The notes under the pieces are model-generated. The model was not told the DNA's origin, ran no database searches, and saw only the letters and a list, made by a program, of their open reading frames with translations. From contig WBMV01004981.1 in assembly GCA_013396655.1 (NCBI GenBank), forward strand, positions 1,997,015 through 2,061,014: a stretch of 64,000 nt of DNA. Reading direction: 5' to 3'. This stretch comes from Campylorhamphus procurvoides (Eukaryota > Chordata > Aves > Passeriformes > Dendrocolaptidae). Of this stretch, positions 52,160 to 63,747 are shown piece after piece. Position numbers and translations under genes: made by a program. Numbering within the stretch: the stretch's first letter is position 1; each line of letters begins with the position of its first letter.

Positions 52160-53600
52160 TCACTACCCTCAAGGGTAAAACAAGGCCTTTGGATTTGATG
52201 ATAAAGTGACAGACACTGCTGCTGCTCCAGCTTCCGCAACAGGCACTGCAGCTGAACCAGAGAACCAACCCATGCTGGTGTCAATCGCCCCTTTACACAA
52301 GAATAAATGAACATGAAACAGCTCATTTAGTAAAGGAAGACAAAGCAGGGCCATCACAAGAACTGGAGGAAGAGGCAGGAAAAGAGGCAACCACCCAATC
52401 CCTATCCCTGAGTGAGCTGCAGGATATGAAAAAAGATTTCAGTTTATGACCCCTTCTAAGACATGACAGCTGCCACTCACATCAGTGCAGTTGAGCAGTT
52501 ATGCCCCATCAGACCTTCCCCAGGGAAGGAGGGGGAGAAGTTTGACAACTGAGCAGTGTTGGGTAAGGGCAACAATTATTATGATAAAAGGCGTCATCCC
52601 ACCTTGCAGGATTTACCTCTTAATGGCCTCAAAGCATAGTACCCTGGGCCTCCGCAATTGTTTTAAGTCATTAACCACGAACAGTCCAATATCTCACAAA
52701 GCCTGACTGGGAATGAGTGGCAAAATCATTGTTACTGTCCCAGAGGATCCTTGCATCCTTGGCACAAACTACCTCAGGACAGGGTATTTCAAAGACCCAA
52801 AAGGGTGTTGGTGGGCTTTTGGTATAGCTGCTTTGGGTATGGAGAAAATTAAGCAGCTGTCTGCCTTGCCTGGTCTCTTGGATGATCCTTCTGCTTTGGG
52901 ACTGCTGAAGGTTGGAGAACAACAGGTGCCAATGGTTACAACAGTGGCAATATCTCACCGACCAAGACTCCACATGATACCCCTTCATAAGCTAATTTGC
53001 CAACTGGAGAACCAAGGAGTGATCAGTAGGAGCTGCTCACCCTTTAATAGCTCCATATGGCCAGTGCAAAAGTCTATTGGAAAGTGGACATTAACAGCAG
53101 ACTATCATGGCCTGAATGAAGTTATGCTGCCACTGAGTGCTGCCATAGCAGACATGCTGGAACCTCAATAGGAACTGGAGTCAAAGGCAGGCAAGTGGTA
53201 AGGCACAGCTGATACCACTGATGTTTTTTTCTCAATCCCTTTGGTGGCAGAGTGCACGCCACAGTTTGCTTTCTCTTGGAGGGGTGTTCAGCACACCTCG
53301 AATCGAGTATTCCAGGGGTGGACAAACAGCCCTACCATCTGCCGTGGACTGATCCAGACTGCAGTGGAATAAGGAGAAGATCTGAAACCTGCAATACATG
53401 GACGACATCATTGTGTGGGGTGACACAGAAGAGGAGGTTTTGAGAAGGGGAAGAAAATAATCCAAATCCTTCAGAAAGCCAGTTTTGCCATAAAGCAAAG
53501 TAAGGTCATAGGACCTGCACAGGAGATCCAGTCTCTAGGAATAAATTAACAAGATGGTTGTTGTGAGATTCCAATGGGTATGATCAACAATAATAACAAT
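52160..53600 (+). pseudogene. ERVL protease/reverse transcriptase remnant
   Basis: Broken pro-pol region of the endogenous retrovirus. The longest open piece (52,713-53,171) covers what reads as the protease C-terminus, a linker and the N-terminal fingers of reverse transcriptase. It stops at a TAG at 53,169. Beyond it the frame resumes with at least one frameshift. The Tyr-Met-Asp-Asp polymerase box is encoded at 53,395-53,406, but in a different frame from the upstream open piece. The segment between shows small deletions relative to the family. RNase H, integrase and any further coding are absent before the 3' LTR remnant. The family call (class III, ERVL/spuma-like) is from memory of avian ERVL polymerases. 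Confidence 0.85.
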
Positions 53601-53757
53601 TTTCTTTCAATTATTAAACTGTTCTTATCTTAACCCACAGGTTTTACCTTTTTTTACCCTATTTTCTTCCCTGTGCTATGGAGGTGTGTGGGGGGATGAG
53701 CCAGCAGCTGCATGGGACTTGTTAGTTGCCTAATAAGGCTGGGGTTAAACCACGACA
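53601..53757 (+). mobile_element. Truncated 3' LTR of the ERVL element
   Basis: TTTCTTTCAATTATTAAACTGTTCTTATCT at the start matches the 5' LTR at 51,261-51,290, so only the distal part of the LTR remains. It ends GGGGTTAAACCACGACA. Between the shared start and the end it differs clearly from the 5' LTR in both sequence and length. The U3 region and its promoter are lost. Confidence 0.85.
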
Positions 53758-55215
53758 AGACCAGAATCTGTAAAACTAGTGTGGCATATAACTATGAGCT
53801 AATTTGGGCTGTACAAGTAGCTTTTGGAAAATGAGAATATATTACTTAAATAAGCTAAAAATACTAATCCTAAGGACTGTGAAGTTTCTTATTCCTTTGG
53901 CACTGCAGCAGAGTTCTGTAAAGCCCTCTTCCACAGAAATTAACTATTTTTGTACTAGATAATTATATTTTAGTATTCAACTAGCACAGAATATATTGTA
54001 CTCTGAAGTTATTAACAATTATTAGGAATAATAGTGAATAATGTCTCTTATGCTGTTACCTCAATTATAGTTGCTTATGCAAATTCTTACATTTAGTTTT
54101 AAATACTGAGATAGGTTTTATTTCAACTGTAACTGTTGGAGAAAGATAGAATCTTATAATGAAGATTTGTTTATGTTTGTTTTCAGAAAATGGCTTTATA
54201 TAATCTCAGTGTGGCAGTTATCTTTAATGAATCAATAATCAATAATGATTGAATGCTTATGGAATGTTTGTAATATGTGTTGGATAAAGAACAATAGGTA
54301 ACCAATTATAGGTATAATTTGTCTTTAAGCTGATTTATTTTGTAGTAGTTTATCTTCAAACATGTCAATAATTTAGGGGGTGTAATGCAACATTGTTTTG
54401 AAAATGGTACTTGTATTGGTTTTTAAAAAAAGATAGTGAAAGTGTTTTGTTGTATGTATCCATCCCAAATGACTAGTTCATTTGTAGATGCCTACGCTGT
54501 AGAGCTCTGACAGAGGCACAGTGAATCTGAGCTCTAGATTCCCTCCACTTTCACTGGAGTAAGAGAACATTTTCAGGAGGCAATTAATCTACCCTAAAAT
54601 AGTCAACTATCTAAGCCATACATACTAAATCCTGTTATAACTAGCAAAGATAGCATAGCAAGCCCTTAGGAATAAAAGCCAACACATAAGGAGGATGAAG
54701 AGAAAGTATACTCCTCATGGTGGAGCAAAATTCTTTGAAACTCAACCTACTCCAAATTAGGGAGAGGAAGCACTGAAGCATGCACACCTGTGTTCTGGGT
54801 TTCATTTCACCTGTGCACCTGTCAGTGGTGTGTGAATGTGTATGGTATGCTAAGGCGCCTTTGTATTTCATCTTTACACCATCTAACTCTCTCCTCAGCA
54901 GTTCTTTGCTGTTCTATACAAAGTAAGGGGTGAGATTAACAGATTGAAAGGAGTTTTTATTCATCTCTAAGTCACCCTGTGGGGCTGCACATAAGACTTT
55001 GGTTGGATTCCATGGTGCTGCAAGGATGTTGAGAAACTGGAAAGTTGTTATGGAGGGCTGCTGCAGTAAGCAGGAGCTAGAATCTGCATCCTGTGTGAAT
55101 GATATTGAAGGAACTGGGCTTTTCCAGTTGTGAAGAAATGCCTTGAAATGCATTTACAGATATGACAAGGTATTCAAAATAGTGCTGAAGAACATAACAA
55201 ATGATGATGGTTTCT
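53758..55215. other. Non-coding stretch, no gene seen
   Basis: AT-rich sequence with no recognised element. A segment near 54,480-54,600 looks somewhat repeat-like (GGAGTAAGAGAACATTTTCAGG), but I cannot place it in a family. Confidence 0.5.
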
Positions 55216-55449
55216 GAGAAGGTTTAGGTTGGACATTATTAAAAGAACTTCAGTAGGTGGGTTGTGCAGCACAGGGACAGGTCCTGCAAACAGGCGGTGA
55301 AGTCCCCATTCTTGAAGGTGTTTCAAGACTTGGCTTGATAAAACTCAAGATGACCTAATGGTACAATGTTGGTGGTAGCCTTTGTTTGAGTGGGAGACTG
55401 ACTGGACCTCAGTTACACAGTTCCATGTCACCCTTTCTACAATTTTGTG
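55216..55449 (+). mobile_element. CR1 LINE 3' fragment (sense)
   Basis: GAGAAGGTTTAGGTTGGACATTATTAAAAGAACTTC opens the match to the CR1 3' end. GTGAAGTCCCCATTCTTGAAGGTGTTTCAAGACTTGGCTTGATAAAACTC and CCTAATGGTACAATGTTGGTGGTAG follow. It ends TTCCATGTCACCCTTTCTACAATTTTGTG, where the tail octamer is degraded. It is older than the 13.2 kb copy by eye. Confidence 0.88.
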
Positions 55450-57396
55450 CTTTTTATAAATGATGTTGCTGTGATGTTCCTTTTTTCCCAGCTTACCCTC
55501 GGCTATGTAGTATGAGCTTACTGCTTGCTTGCAATCCCAATGATTGCACTTTGAAAAACATTAATGCAAAAAAAGCTGGCATTTTGCCTCTCCTGAAAGG
55601 TCCTGTATTTGATATTAATATTGCTCATTTCTGAAAGAATCTGCAACTGAATTTTTTTTTCTATTGGTGGTAGGAAAAGTCTCAGTCTATAAAATGCATG
55701 GCAAATTTGCATCACAAAATTGTGATTTTAATTTCAAGGTCGTAGGAAAGAGTAGTAGTTGCGGGACCCCCATTATTTATGTCTTTCTGCATGTGCTTGG
55801 AAACAGACAGGTAATCAATGTGCAGTCTTAAGCATGGGTGTTATACATTTACTTTAATTCCTAGTATCCAAGGGACTGTTGCATAGTAAAACACTAATAT
55901 TTAAAAGTTGCACATCAAACTGTGTAGATCCAACAAGTCCTCTAACTGTACCCTGTTAAAAACCCAATTTAACAGTATTGTCTTCACTAATTAAGTTGTC
56001 TAACTCAATGTCATAACCATTTAAATTCCTAGGGAAGGTTTTCTGGAAAGAAGGTGAAATAAGTATTTGACTTCAAATTGCATCTTTAAAAGGTTTTTAA
56101 ATTTGTCTCCTTTTAAACCTTGGCTGACAAAATTAGTTCTGAAAAAAATATTGTTTGGTTAAGTTTATTTGGAAAGCAGATGCTTGCTGAGTCAGAGTTC
56201 ATGGGATTAGAATATTGTACACTGATTATATCAGGCAGCAGCTGTGGCTCTGATTCATGTGCCAGGTTTACATAAAAAAGGATATTTCTTCTGGGACCAA
56301 TCAAAAATACTAATATTTGATCAAGGAATTACTATCTGAATCTTTATTAATTGCATAGTGAGATGTTCTGTGACCTTTATTTAAGATGATTCTTCAGAGG
56401 CTAAAAATTAGCTAATCTGTTTCATTTAGAGTAGACTAACCTCAGAAATATCATTAGGAACTAAGCATCTGTTCATCAGTCAAAAAACTTTTTATGGAAA
56501 AAGCTCTTAGTTGATATTCTTAAAAAGTCAAAAGAGACTTCCAGATGAATTAAGTCCACCAAAATAGTGAATTTTGCAGAACATTTTAATACAGCAATTG
56601 AAAATGAAGTATATATCTGTATTTGATGCAAAGGTAAAGATAAAACTTCATTAAATAGGATAAAAGTAATTAAATTGTTTTCAAGTTACTGTGGGTATAC
56701 AGAATGTGTTTTCATAACCTCTGCAATCTTGAGAATAACAGGTTCAATAAGGATGAAGTTTCACCATAGGTTTTTATTTACTTTATTCTCTACATTTGCT
56801 GAAGACATTTCATATAACTAACTTCAATCTCCACTAATTATGTCTGGCTAAAAGATGGTGCTAATTATTTTCAAAAGACTCTAGTATAGGGCAGGCTGTA
56901 ACAATAAAAACGTATAAATGTTGCTGCACGTCTCCTTCTCCTGTGTGAAGCTCATTGGCTTCAGTGGAGGCTTTAGTGCAAGATAGAGGTGAGGCTAAGT
57001 AAGCATTCCTCAGTCTCACAGCTCATCTTCATTAACATGCAATTTTTCAAGTTTAGTGTCATTTGGGGTCAATTTGCCAGCTCCATTGCCTACCCAAGCA
57101 TGAATTTGAAATTTTCCACAGCACTAGTGTATTTTTTGTGGTCCTAGCAAAATAAATATTTCTTAGTTTATTTTCATAGGGCCTCTCATTTTTCATGAAC
57201 TCTTAGTAGAGAGGACATTGTTTGAAAGGATCTTGGCTACTCTAGCAATTTCCTTGTGCTTGGGAACACCATCTAGGAGGGAAATGCAACACTCCTGCTG
57301 AACAGGGAATGTGCAGTGAACTACACCTCAATCAATGAGAATATCTATTTTTCTAAGCCCTTCACCTTATATCTTGTGGTCTTATTTTGGAAGAAC

Positions 57397-57426
57397 TAAA
57401 AACAAAAAGCAAAACAAAACAAAAAA
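57397..57426. repeat. A/C-rich low-complexity tract
   Basis: Runs of 3-6 A separated by single C or GC on the plus strand, the complement in kind of the T/G tracts elsewhere in the window. Confidence 0.8.
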
Positions 57427-59730
57427 GCCCACACAAATATGCCTCTGCTATTTGGAGCTGTGTTTGGAATTTGCTTAGAGGAAGCAGAAGTCTTCAAAAG
57501 CATGTGTGGAAATATCTCCAGTGATGCAAGCGTTCTGTAGAGCAGTAGCTGTGGCCACATACTTAAATGTGCTCAAAGGGACACAACCTGAGCATTGTCC
57601 TTTCTGCCTCAAAAGTAGTTCTGGTTGCAAATTTAACAAGGTCTCTATGAGGCTGGGGATTTTGCTTGACTTGGTCTTGTTTTGCTCAGATTTTTAAAGT
57701 ATAATGCAAAAACTGCAGTTTTGTTCCATAGAAATTTGACTGTAAAGTAAACTATATACAAAGCAACAATATTTAGGACAAAATGGCAAGATGTTTATTT
57801 CTTTTTTATTGCATCTCTGCTATTTGAATACAGTATAGTAGGCTTGCTAGTAAGTCTGTGAAGAATCTGATAATCAAGGGTCTTTGAGGCCTATAAATCA
57901 AATCTCTTCAGTGACTATTTATTGGGATTGTATCTGTGTTTGAGCTCTAGAGGATTTACAACAGAAGCACAGTTTACTAAACTGTTAAACCTAAATTATG
58001 GTGTCTATGTTTTTTTCTTGTTATAGTCTTTGAAGCTACTAAAAGGACCCTATAAAAAGGAAGCACACATTTTAAATGCATTTAAATAAATAATTTGAAT
58101 GTTCCTCTATAAAAGTACACACATAAGTGCTTAACATCATGGCCATAAAGATGACTGTATCAACCTTCTTGTTAGCAGGAAGCAGGGAAATGAAAATGTG
58201 TCTGTTGTTCTTGCTTTTGAAAGATACTGAGATTTTTTTAAAAATAGGAATATTTTTTAAACTCTCTCACACATCTTGGTTTGGTTGATCCTGACCTTTC
58301 TTTTCATCAGTAGATTGTGAGGAGGAGTACACTCACATTTCCCTTCAGCCATGTGATTGCCTGCCAAAGCTTGCAAACATTCATTTTGCCATCCTGTTTG
58401 CAGATTTCTTTTTTTGATGCATATAATGCTATGGAACTTGAACTGATGCACAATTTAACAGTTGTTATACTTTAAAGTAATTGGTGTGGATTTATTCACT
58501 GGTAAAACTGGGACAAGAAATTAATGAGAGATCGTTTTTTCATTTACTGGTTTAGTGCTAAGGAGCTCTGGGCTATTTTTTTGTCAGTTTCAGGAATTAT
58601 TCCTTATCCTACCTAATAATTGGTAACTGCAAAAAATAGCTTATACCTTTAGCAAGAGATGAAGGTTTTTGTCTTGATAATATGTGGTAGCGCAGTTTTT
58701 TTATTTTGCACTGTGTCTGTTGTACAGTTTGTACCTCAAGATTTCAGTAATTTAGTAAGGGAGGAGATGAAGAGGAAATATCCATGTGGAGAGAAGGTGC
58801 AATGAGGTTTCCTTGTTTTTATCAGTGAAGACATGCAGGACTCTAGTTCTTTTTTTCTTGTTTAATTTCAATCAGGGAGCTTAATTGTATTTCTGTGTCA
58901 AATTAACTGATGGTGCATTTATGATTTGGTGCATTTAAAATTTGCTTCTGTTGTAGTTGAAGGTATTTTGTTAGCACTTCTATCAACAGGGGAATCTTTT
59001 GCAGTTTAGAAGGAAATGGTTTGGGGTTTATATATATTGTAAAAATAAGATACAAAATAAACCAGTGCTGACTCATGCTTGCAGGTTGGTGATTACAGTG
59101 TCTATTCACTTTATTTTCAACAGCTTTTCACAGCAATGTTTAATTCTGTAGGATCATTCAATTTGCTCCGTGTTTCTGTTCTTGAAAGACTGAGTCTGAT
59201 TTCTGTTCTGATAAGAGGGTTCATGCAGAAGTCAAGGCTTCTAACCCACAGAGGCTTTGGAGGCCTAGTGACACCTCCTTCCTCAGAGATTTGATTAAAC
59301 TTCTAAACTTACAGATTGCAAAGTAAGTGCCCTCCACTTTCCAAGTATAATGAATCATCCAGTTGGGACTATGCAAATGTAAACTCTCCTGCAGGTGACA
59401 GCTTGAGTAATGCTTGGTAGAGCTTTGGCAGAAGAGCAATAGGATGTTCACACCCATAAAATCACCCTTGCTTAAAAGCTTTTACAACACAGTGCCAAAG
59501 GAACAATTAAAGAAGGGCTGTGGTGGGACCCAGTAGCTTTGTCTACACTGCTGCTAACTACAACAGCAGGAGCACACAGTTTCTGTGTCCAGCTACCTCC
59601 CATCTATACCAAGTCAGTGCAAGGATATGCCTTTGAGTCTCCCTGCAGCATATGAAGGTACTTGAGTGCATGTTAGTGACATCCTGAGCTCCAGGGAATG
59701 CTTGGGTTCATGTGATCATGTGCATTTCCA

Positions 59731-59850
59731 ATCATGCTTTTCAAAAGAGAAGAATCCAGCTTCACTGATGTCCCTTTTTTTTCTTGCACTGTCAGAAGTG
59801 AGAATAATTCTACAAATGATTAACCATCTCTATTTAGTGTGTACATCACT
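59731..59850 (+). repeat. Diverged duplicated block, copy 1
   Basis: GCTTTTCAAA, TTCACTGATGTC, a T-rich run, TTGCACTGTCAGAAGTGAGAATAATT and CAAATGATTAACCATCTCTATTTA occur in the same order and spacing as in the block at 60,766-60,900. It is an unidentified repeat or an old local duplication. Confidence 0.65.
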
Positions 59851-60765
59851 GAACTGCGGCAATACATGCTATAATGTATGATTGAAGAAATGGTTTGGAA
59901 TGTTTTAAATGTAATGATCTAACAGTTTCTTTGAAGAATACTTCATTCACTGATATTTTCCAGAATGCCAATGAAAAGTTAGTAAATGAAGTTTTAAAGA
60001 CTCTCTAAATTTGCCTCCTGTTCTCATTGGAGATACTCAAAGCCTGGCAGGTGCCTACCTTTAAAATCTGTGGTATAAATATCACAGGAGATTATGTTTT
60101 TAACTAAAACAAAAATATGCAAAAATGACACATTGGGCAGAGAACAAATAAAATAATATCTTCTGTTTGTGGAGCAATTAAATTCAAAATAGAAAACTAC
60201 ATTACCTTAATATTTTTCTTCTCTTTTTAGAAAATATAGGCAATTAAGTGTTTATCATAAATGCAAACTCAAATAGCTGCCAACACTTAGATAAATGAGT
60301 GGTACATAGGCATTTCATCTTAACATTTCTTTTTCCTTTTTCCTTCCTCAAAGTTTGTGTCTTTTGGGGTGAGTTGCCGAGATAAAATTTTGTCCAGAAT
60401 AAATGAATATGGCTACAGGAATTATAGTACCAATAGTTAAAAACCGTGTTAAAAAATTCCATTGCAGAGCAAAGCAAATATAGATACTAGTAATACAGGT
60501 GAGCCAGTAAAGGGTGAGATTTTCTCACCTGACAGCCAGAGCCATGTGTGATGTGAAGCTTTTCTGGCCAATCTCTTTTCTGTTTGCAGAGTCTTCTCCC
60601 TTATGATAATGCAGTTCCAGGTCTTCTGCCTTGCAGTAATGCCTCTGAAAATTGTTGTATCCCAGATACTGACTATTTCTAACTTTTCCTACATTCTTCA
60701 GTTCTAGCAGAATCAATTCCCCATCTTCCTTTGCAGGAGGAACAGGCTTCTCTGTGAGTCTTGAT

Positions 60766-60900
60766 TGTAATAGGCTTTCAAATGGTGCAGAAAAGGGAGT
60801 CTTAACTTCACTAATATCTTTTTCTTTTCCTGTACTATCAGAAATAATAATCTTTCCATAAATGATTAATCATCTCCATTTAATAAGGCTGTATCATAAT
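60766..60900 (+). repeat. Diverged duplicated block, copy 2
   Basis: GCTTTCAAA, TTCACTAATATC, a T-rich run, CTGTACTATCAGAAATAATAATCTTT and TAAATGATTAATCATCTCCATTTAA parallel the first copy about 1 kb upstream, in direct orientation. Identity by eye is high in the middle and fades on both sides. Confidence 0.65.
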
Positions 60901-62430
60901 TTCCTGTAAAAACATATGGGAAGAGATGTCTGTCTCTATTCTTCATTATTATGTCTACAGAAACTTAGGAAGGCTAAAGCAGATTTTGGAAATGATTTTA
61001 TTTGCCCAGTTTGTTGTGAAACAACTTTCAGCATGGACTTTCTTCCCCAGGGCTGGCAGTTGTGGCTTTAGAAGTCTCTCTGGTGTCCATCCTTCTGGAG
61101 GATGCTTGATCCAGAGCATCCAGGATTCCAGAGAGCTTGCTAGGCAAGTTGATACTCAGCTGTATTAATGGTCCTCAATGAAACAGGGCTCTGCAGGATT
61201 TCCTTGGTGTTTATTTCACATGACAGAGATTATTCCCACAGTATTGCTGGAACTTAAGGATCATAGGACCCATTCATGTTCTATGTCTCTTTTTTAAGGC
61301 AAACTTTATAGAAATGGTTGAAGTTATATGCTTGTGGGGTTGTTATGTTTCGGAGATGACAAAGGTTAGATGTCAGGATTACTGTGTCTTCCATTTATTT
61401 GTATGATAGCTTCACAATGGGCATCAAGTGTCTTGTTGGCTGTCTGTGACAGTACTCTTTGCAGTAGTTCTAGTGCTGTCTTTGCAAATAAATTCCATTA
61501 GACACCATCTGTTCCTTGTAGTTCACTCATTTTTTCACTTTTTGGACTCCTTATTTTATCAGTATTAACAGTTGTAGACTGGGTGGTGTGTTGTGTAATG
61601 GTAAATGGCTGACTCACTGCATGCTAAAGCTCAGAGGTGTAGGTATAGTAGCTAAATGTGTCCAGAATATGTATAGTAAGGATATTTTCTTTAAGTGATC
61701 ATGCATTCTATTTACCATTTAGTAGGGTACTTTCCATTTCTGTTTCCACTGCCCTGAAGTGCTAGTTTGCAAAGTTATTGTGTGTCTGTGAACAGGGAAA
61801 AGTGCTTGTATTTCTTGGCCATTCATAGTGTTTCATGGCTTGTAGTTATAGTCTCATATCAGAGAAGTGCATTGGCAGAACAGTTCTTAAAATACAGCAA
61901 CAAACTCACAAGTCACCAAGCTTGTACTCTCCTTTTCCAGTTTGTGTTAGGGGTGCATGTTATGGAAGCAGTTAGGTAATCACAAGTGATGTGAGCATGG
62001 TATGCCATACCCAGCACCCCTCTGGCTCTTTCTTTGAGGACTCTGCCATGATGAAAAGCTAATCTGCAAGAAAAATTGTGAGTATTAAAAACAAATGAGT
62101 AGTTGCTGTGCTCCCTCTATTTCTCACTTATGACCCTTGTCTAGGCTCCTAAACAAAAGAATGTAGCAATCTGTCACACAAAGTATACTTGACATCTCCA
62201 AAATGAGCTTCTCCCCCCTCTTTTTTTTTTCTTACTTGGATTTAAATTGTTGCATAATTAAAATCTCTTTGACATCCTGCTTACAGTCATATCCTGTCAT
62301 AGGGTTGGTATCCATCTGGCTCACAGCTGATGGAACTTTATACAAACCCACTTTCCTCATATCAGACACCACTTGAAAACTCATGACCTTAAGTATCACC
62401 ATGGCTGTACTTTTTCACCCTCTACCAAGT

Positions 62431-62512
62431 AATCCTAAAATATCCTGGGTTGGAAATGACCCACAAGGATCACTGAGCCCAACATCACACCAGTGAATAC
62501 CTGGCTCCAAAC
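62431..62512 (-). mobile_element. CR1 LINE 3' tip (antisense)
   Basis: AATCCTAAAATATCCTGGGTTGGAAATGACCCACAAGGATCACTGAGCCCAACATCACACC resembles the antisense 3' tip of an avian CR1. It is recognisable for only about 80 bases. Confidence 0.75.
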
Positions 62513-62574
62513 CTGGTGTTACCAGCAGAATTTTGTGGGTTTTGATCATAGGTCAGTGTACACAGCACCAGGCA

Positions 62575-62825
62575 TGCTGGCAGCAGATGGGGTGGACCTT
62601 TCTCAAAGGGGAAAAGGATTTCTGCTCAGGAGTCAGCAGGGCTGACTGAGGGAGCTTTAAACTAGATTTGAAGGGAGAAGGGAATAAACCATGTTCACTA
62701 GGGATAAGCCTAGAGGCAGTATGCTGATTTACAGGGACAGTAGCAGGGGTAAGTGGCGTCTTTAAAGGTAATGAAACTGCAGCAAAATAAGTGGGAAAAG
62801 CTAGTTTCTCACTAGAATGCTGCCT
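62575..62825 (+). mobile_element. CR1 LINE internal (ORF1-side) fragment
   Basis: GCAGATGGGGTGGACCTTTCTCAAAGGGGAAAA reads Asp-Gly-Val-Asp-Leu-Ser-Gln-Arg-Gly-Lys. This resembles the C-terminal block of the esterase-like domain found in CR1 ORF1, where the fourth residue is normally His. It is followed by TTTAAACTAGATTTGAAGGGAGAAGGG, GATAAGCCTAGAGGCAGTATGC and ACAGGGACAGTAGCAGGGGTAAG, which continue in CR1 order as I recall it. The frame breaks shortly after the motif. The family assignment is from memory. Confidence 0.5.
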
Positions 62826-63104
62826 GACAAAAATAATAGCAAGACACTTGCAGTTGGCTTTTTTTATGCGGTCTTCGTATGTAGCTTTTCATATGGATTT
62901 CTGGGAAGCAAGACCTGAGTGCTTCTGTACTCCCATGCATGGTGCTGCCTTCCAAACTGGGTCCACCCTTCTCCACTTCTTCTCCTTCCATGGTTGTGCA
63001 GAAAGAGGAAACTCAACAGTGGACAGATTCAGGAATTCATGGACAAGGGGAGAATGCTGGGGAACCCTGGTGGAGGGCATGAGGTCACAGAGCCCTGCTT
63101 TGAC

Positions 63105-63270
63105 ATGCTGTGCCGCACCAGCTCTGGGCAACACTGTGGCAGCAGCATCAGCTGCAGCATGTTGCAAGCACGGGTTGTCATGGTCTTCACCTGCTGCCTC
63201 TTCCTCCTCTTTCTAGTGGTCCTGCAAACCAAGGATGTCCAGACTGCTCCAATACAAGGGCAGGGGGCAG
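63105..63270 (+). CDS. Putative signal-anchor exon of a type II membrane protein
   Basis: Unrecognised gene, left edge. The open frame runs from ATG 63,105 (G at -3) or the in-frame ATG 63,159 (A at -3) to a donor-like GCAG|GTAGGC at 63,270/63,271. Counting from 63,105, residues 24-40 form one strongly hydrophobic helix (VVMVFTCCLFLLFLVVL), preceded by Arg23 and followed by a hydrophilic QTKDVQTAPIQGQGA stretch. This is the layout of a type II signal anchor, as in many Golgi enzymes. The frame is also open upstream to 62,919, so the start is uncertain. The exon ends in phase 1 and joins the next segment in frame (G plus AT gives Asp). The local sequence is GC-richer than the desert to the left but not a CpG island, so this may not be the first exon. 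The donor is weak (GTAGGC). A GTGGGT donor eight bases later would make the next exon hit a stop. Confidence 0.45.
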
Positions 63271-63747
63271 GTAGGCAGGTGGGTGCCAGCACCCTGCCTG
63301 AGGCTGATGGCAGTGGGGTCAGGGCTGAGGCTGGGTGAACAGCAGGGCACCATGGTGCAGTCAGTGGGGCAGACACACCATGAGGAGCTGGGTTGGGGCT
63401 GCAGCCACTTTGGGGGCTTGGGGGGCTTCTAACAAGCAGGGAGGTGGGGAGTGACAGTGCGGGGCCAGAAACTTGTCACTGACTTACTTATCCACCACTC
63501 AGCAATGGTTATCCAGCCTCCTGGCTGGGTTCCAGGCCTGATTCACTACATCATGGTTTTTTGGCTACCTTTGAGAGTTGCCCTGTTGAAGTCCGAAGGT
63601 CTGCCAGGTGCCCCTGCAGCTGTGAGAATATAGACCCACCAGTGTGTGCCCTGTAATTGCGTGACCCCCTTACACATTCTGGTGTTCAGGTATGACAGTG
63701 GAGAGCAGAACACGTGATGGTAACTTCTCATGGGTGTTTGGTTGTAG

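Larger units (their letters stand above)
50830..53757 (+). mobile_element. Decayed ERVL-type endogenous retrovirus
   Basis: An old provirus in plus orientation, bounded by TGTCCGGGTTT at the left and GGTTAAACCACGACA at the right. In order it has a complete 5' LTR, a primer binding site, a leader/gag-side region without an intact frame, protease-to-reverse-transcriptase remnants with a polymerase active-site motif, and the last part of a 3' LTR. Most of gag, the rest of pol after reverse transcriptase, and the U3 part of the 3' LTR are missing. Flanking pentamers AGATT (50,825) and AGACC (53,758) could be a decayed target-site duplication. It is not functional. Confidence 0.88.
55450..62430. 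other. Non-coding stretch with a duplicated block
   Basis: No gene seen. It includes an A/C-rich tract (57,397-57,426) and two diverged copies of a roughly 120-base block at 59.7 and 60.8 kb (listed separately). A short T run occurs at about 62,221-62,230. Open frames are at most 80 codons and show no domain-like features. Confidence 0.5.

Noticed and set aside
52485..52706. 73-codon plus-strand frame inside the retrovirus
   Set aside because: Not in the same frame as the polymerase remnant and without a recognisable viral domain; treated as part of the decayed provirus.
63271..63280. Alternative donor GGCAG|GTGGGT eight bases after the chosen one
   Set aside because: It would put the next exon into a frame with a stop codon, whereas the donor at 63,270 keeps all three segments open.
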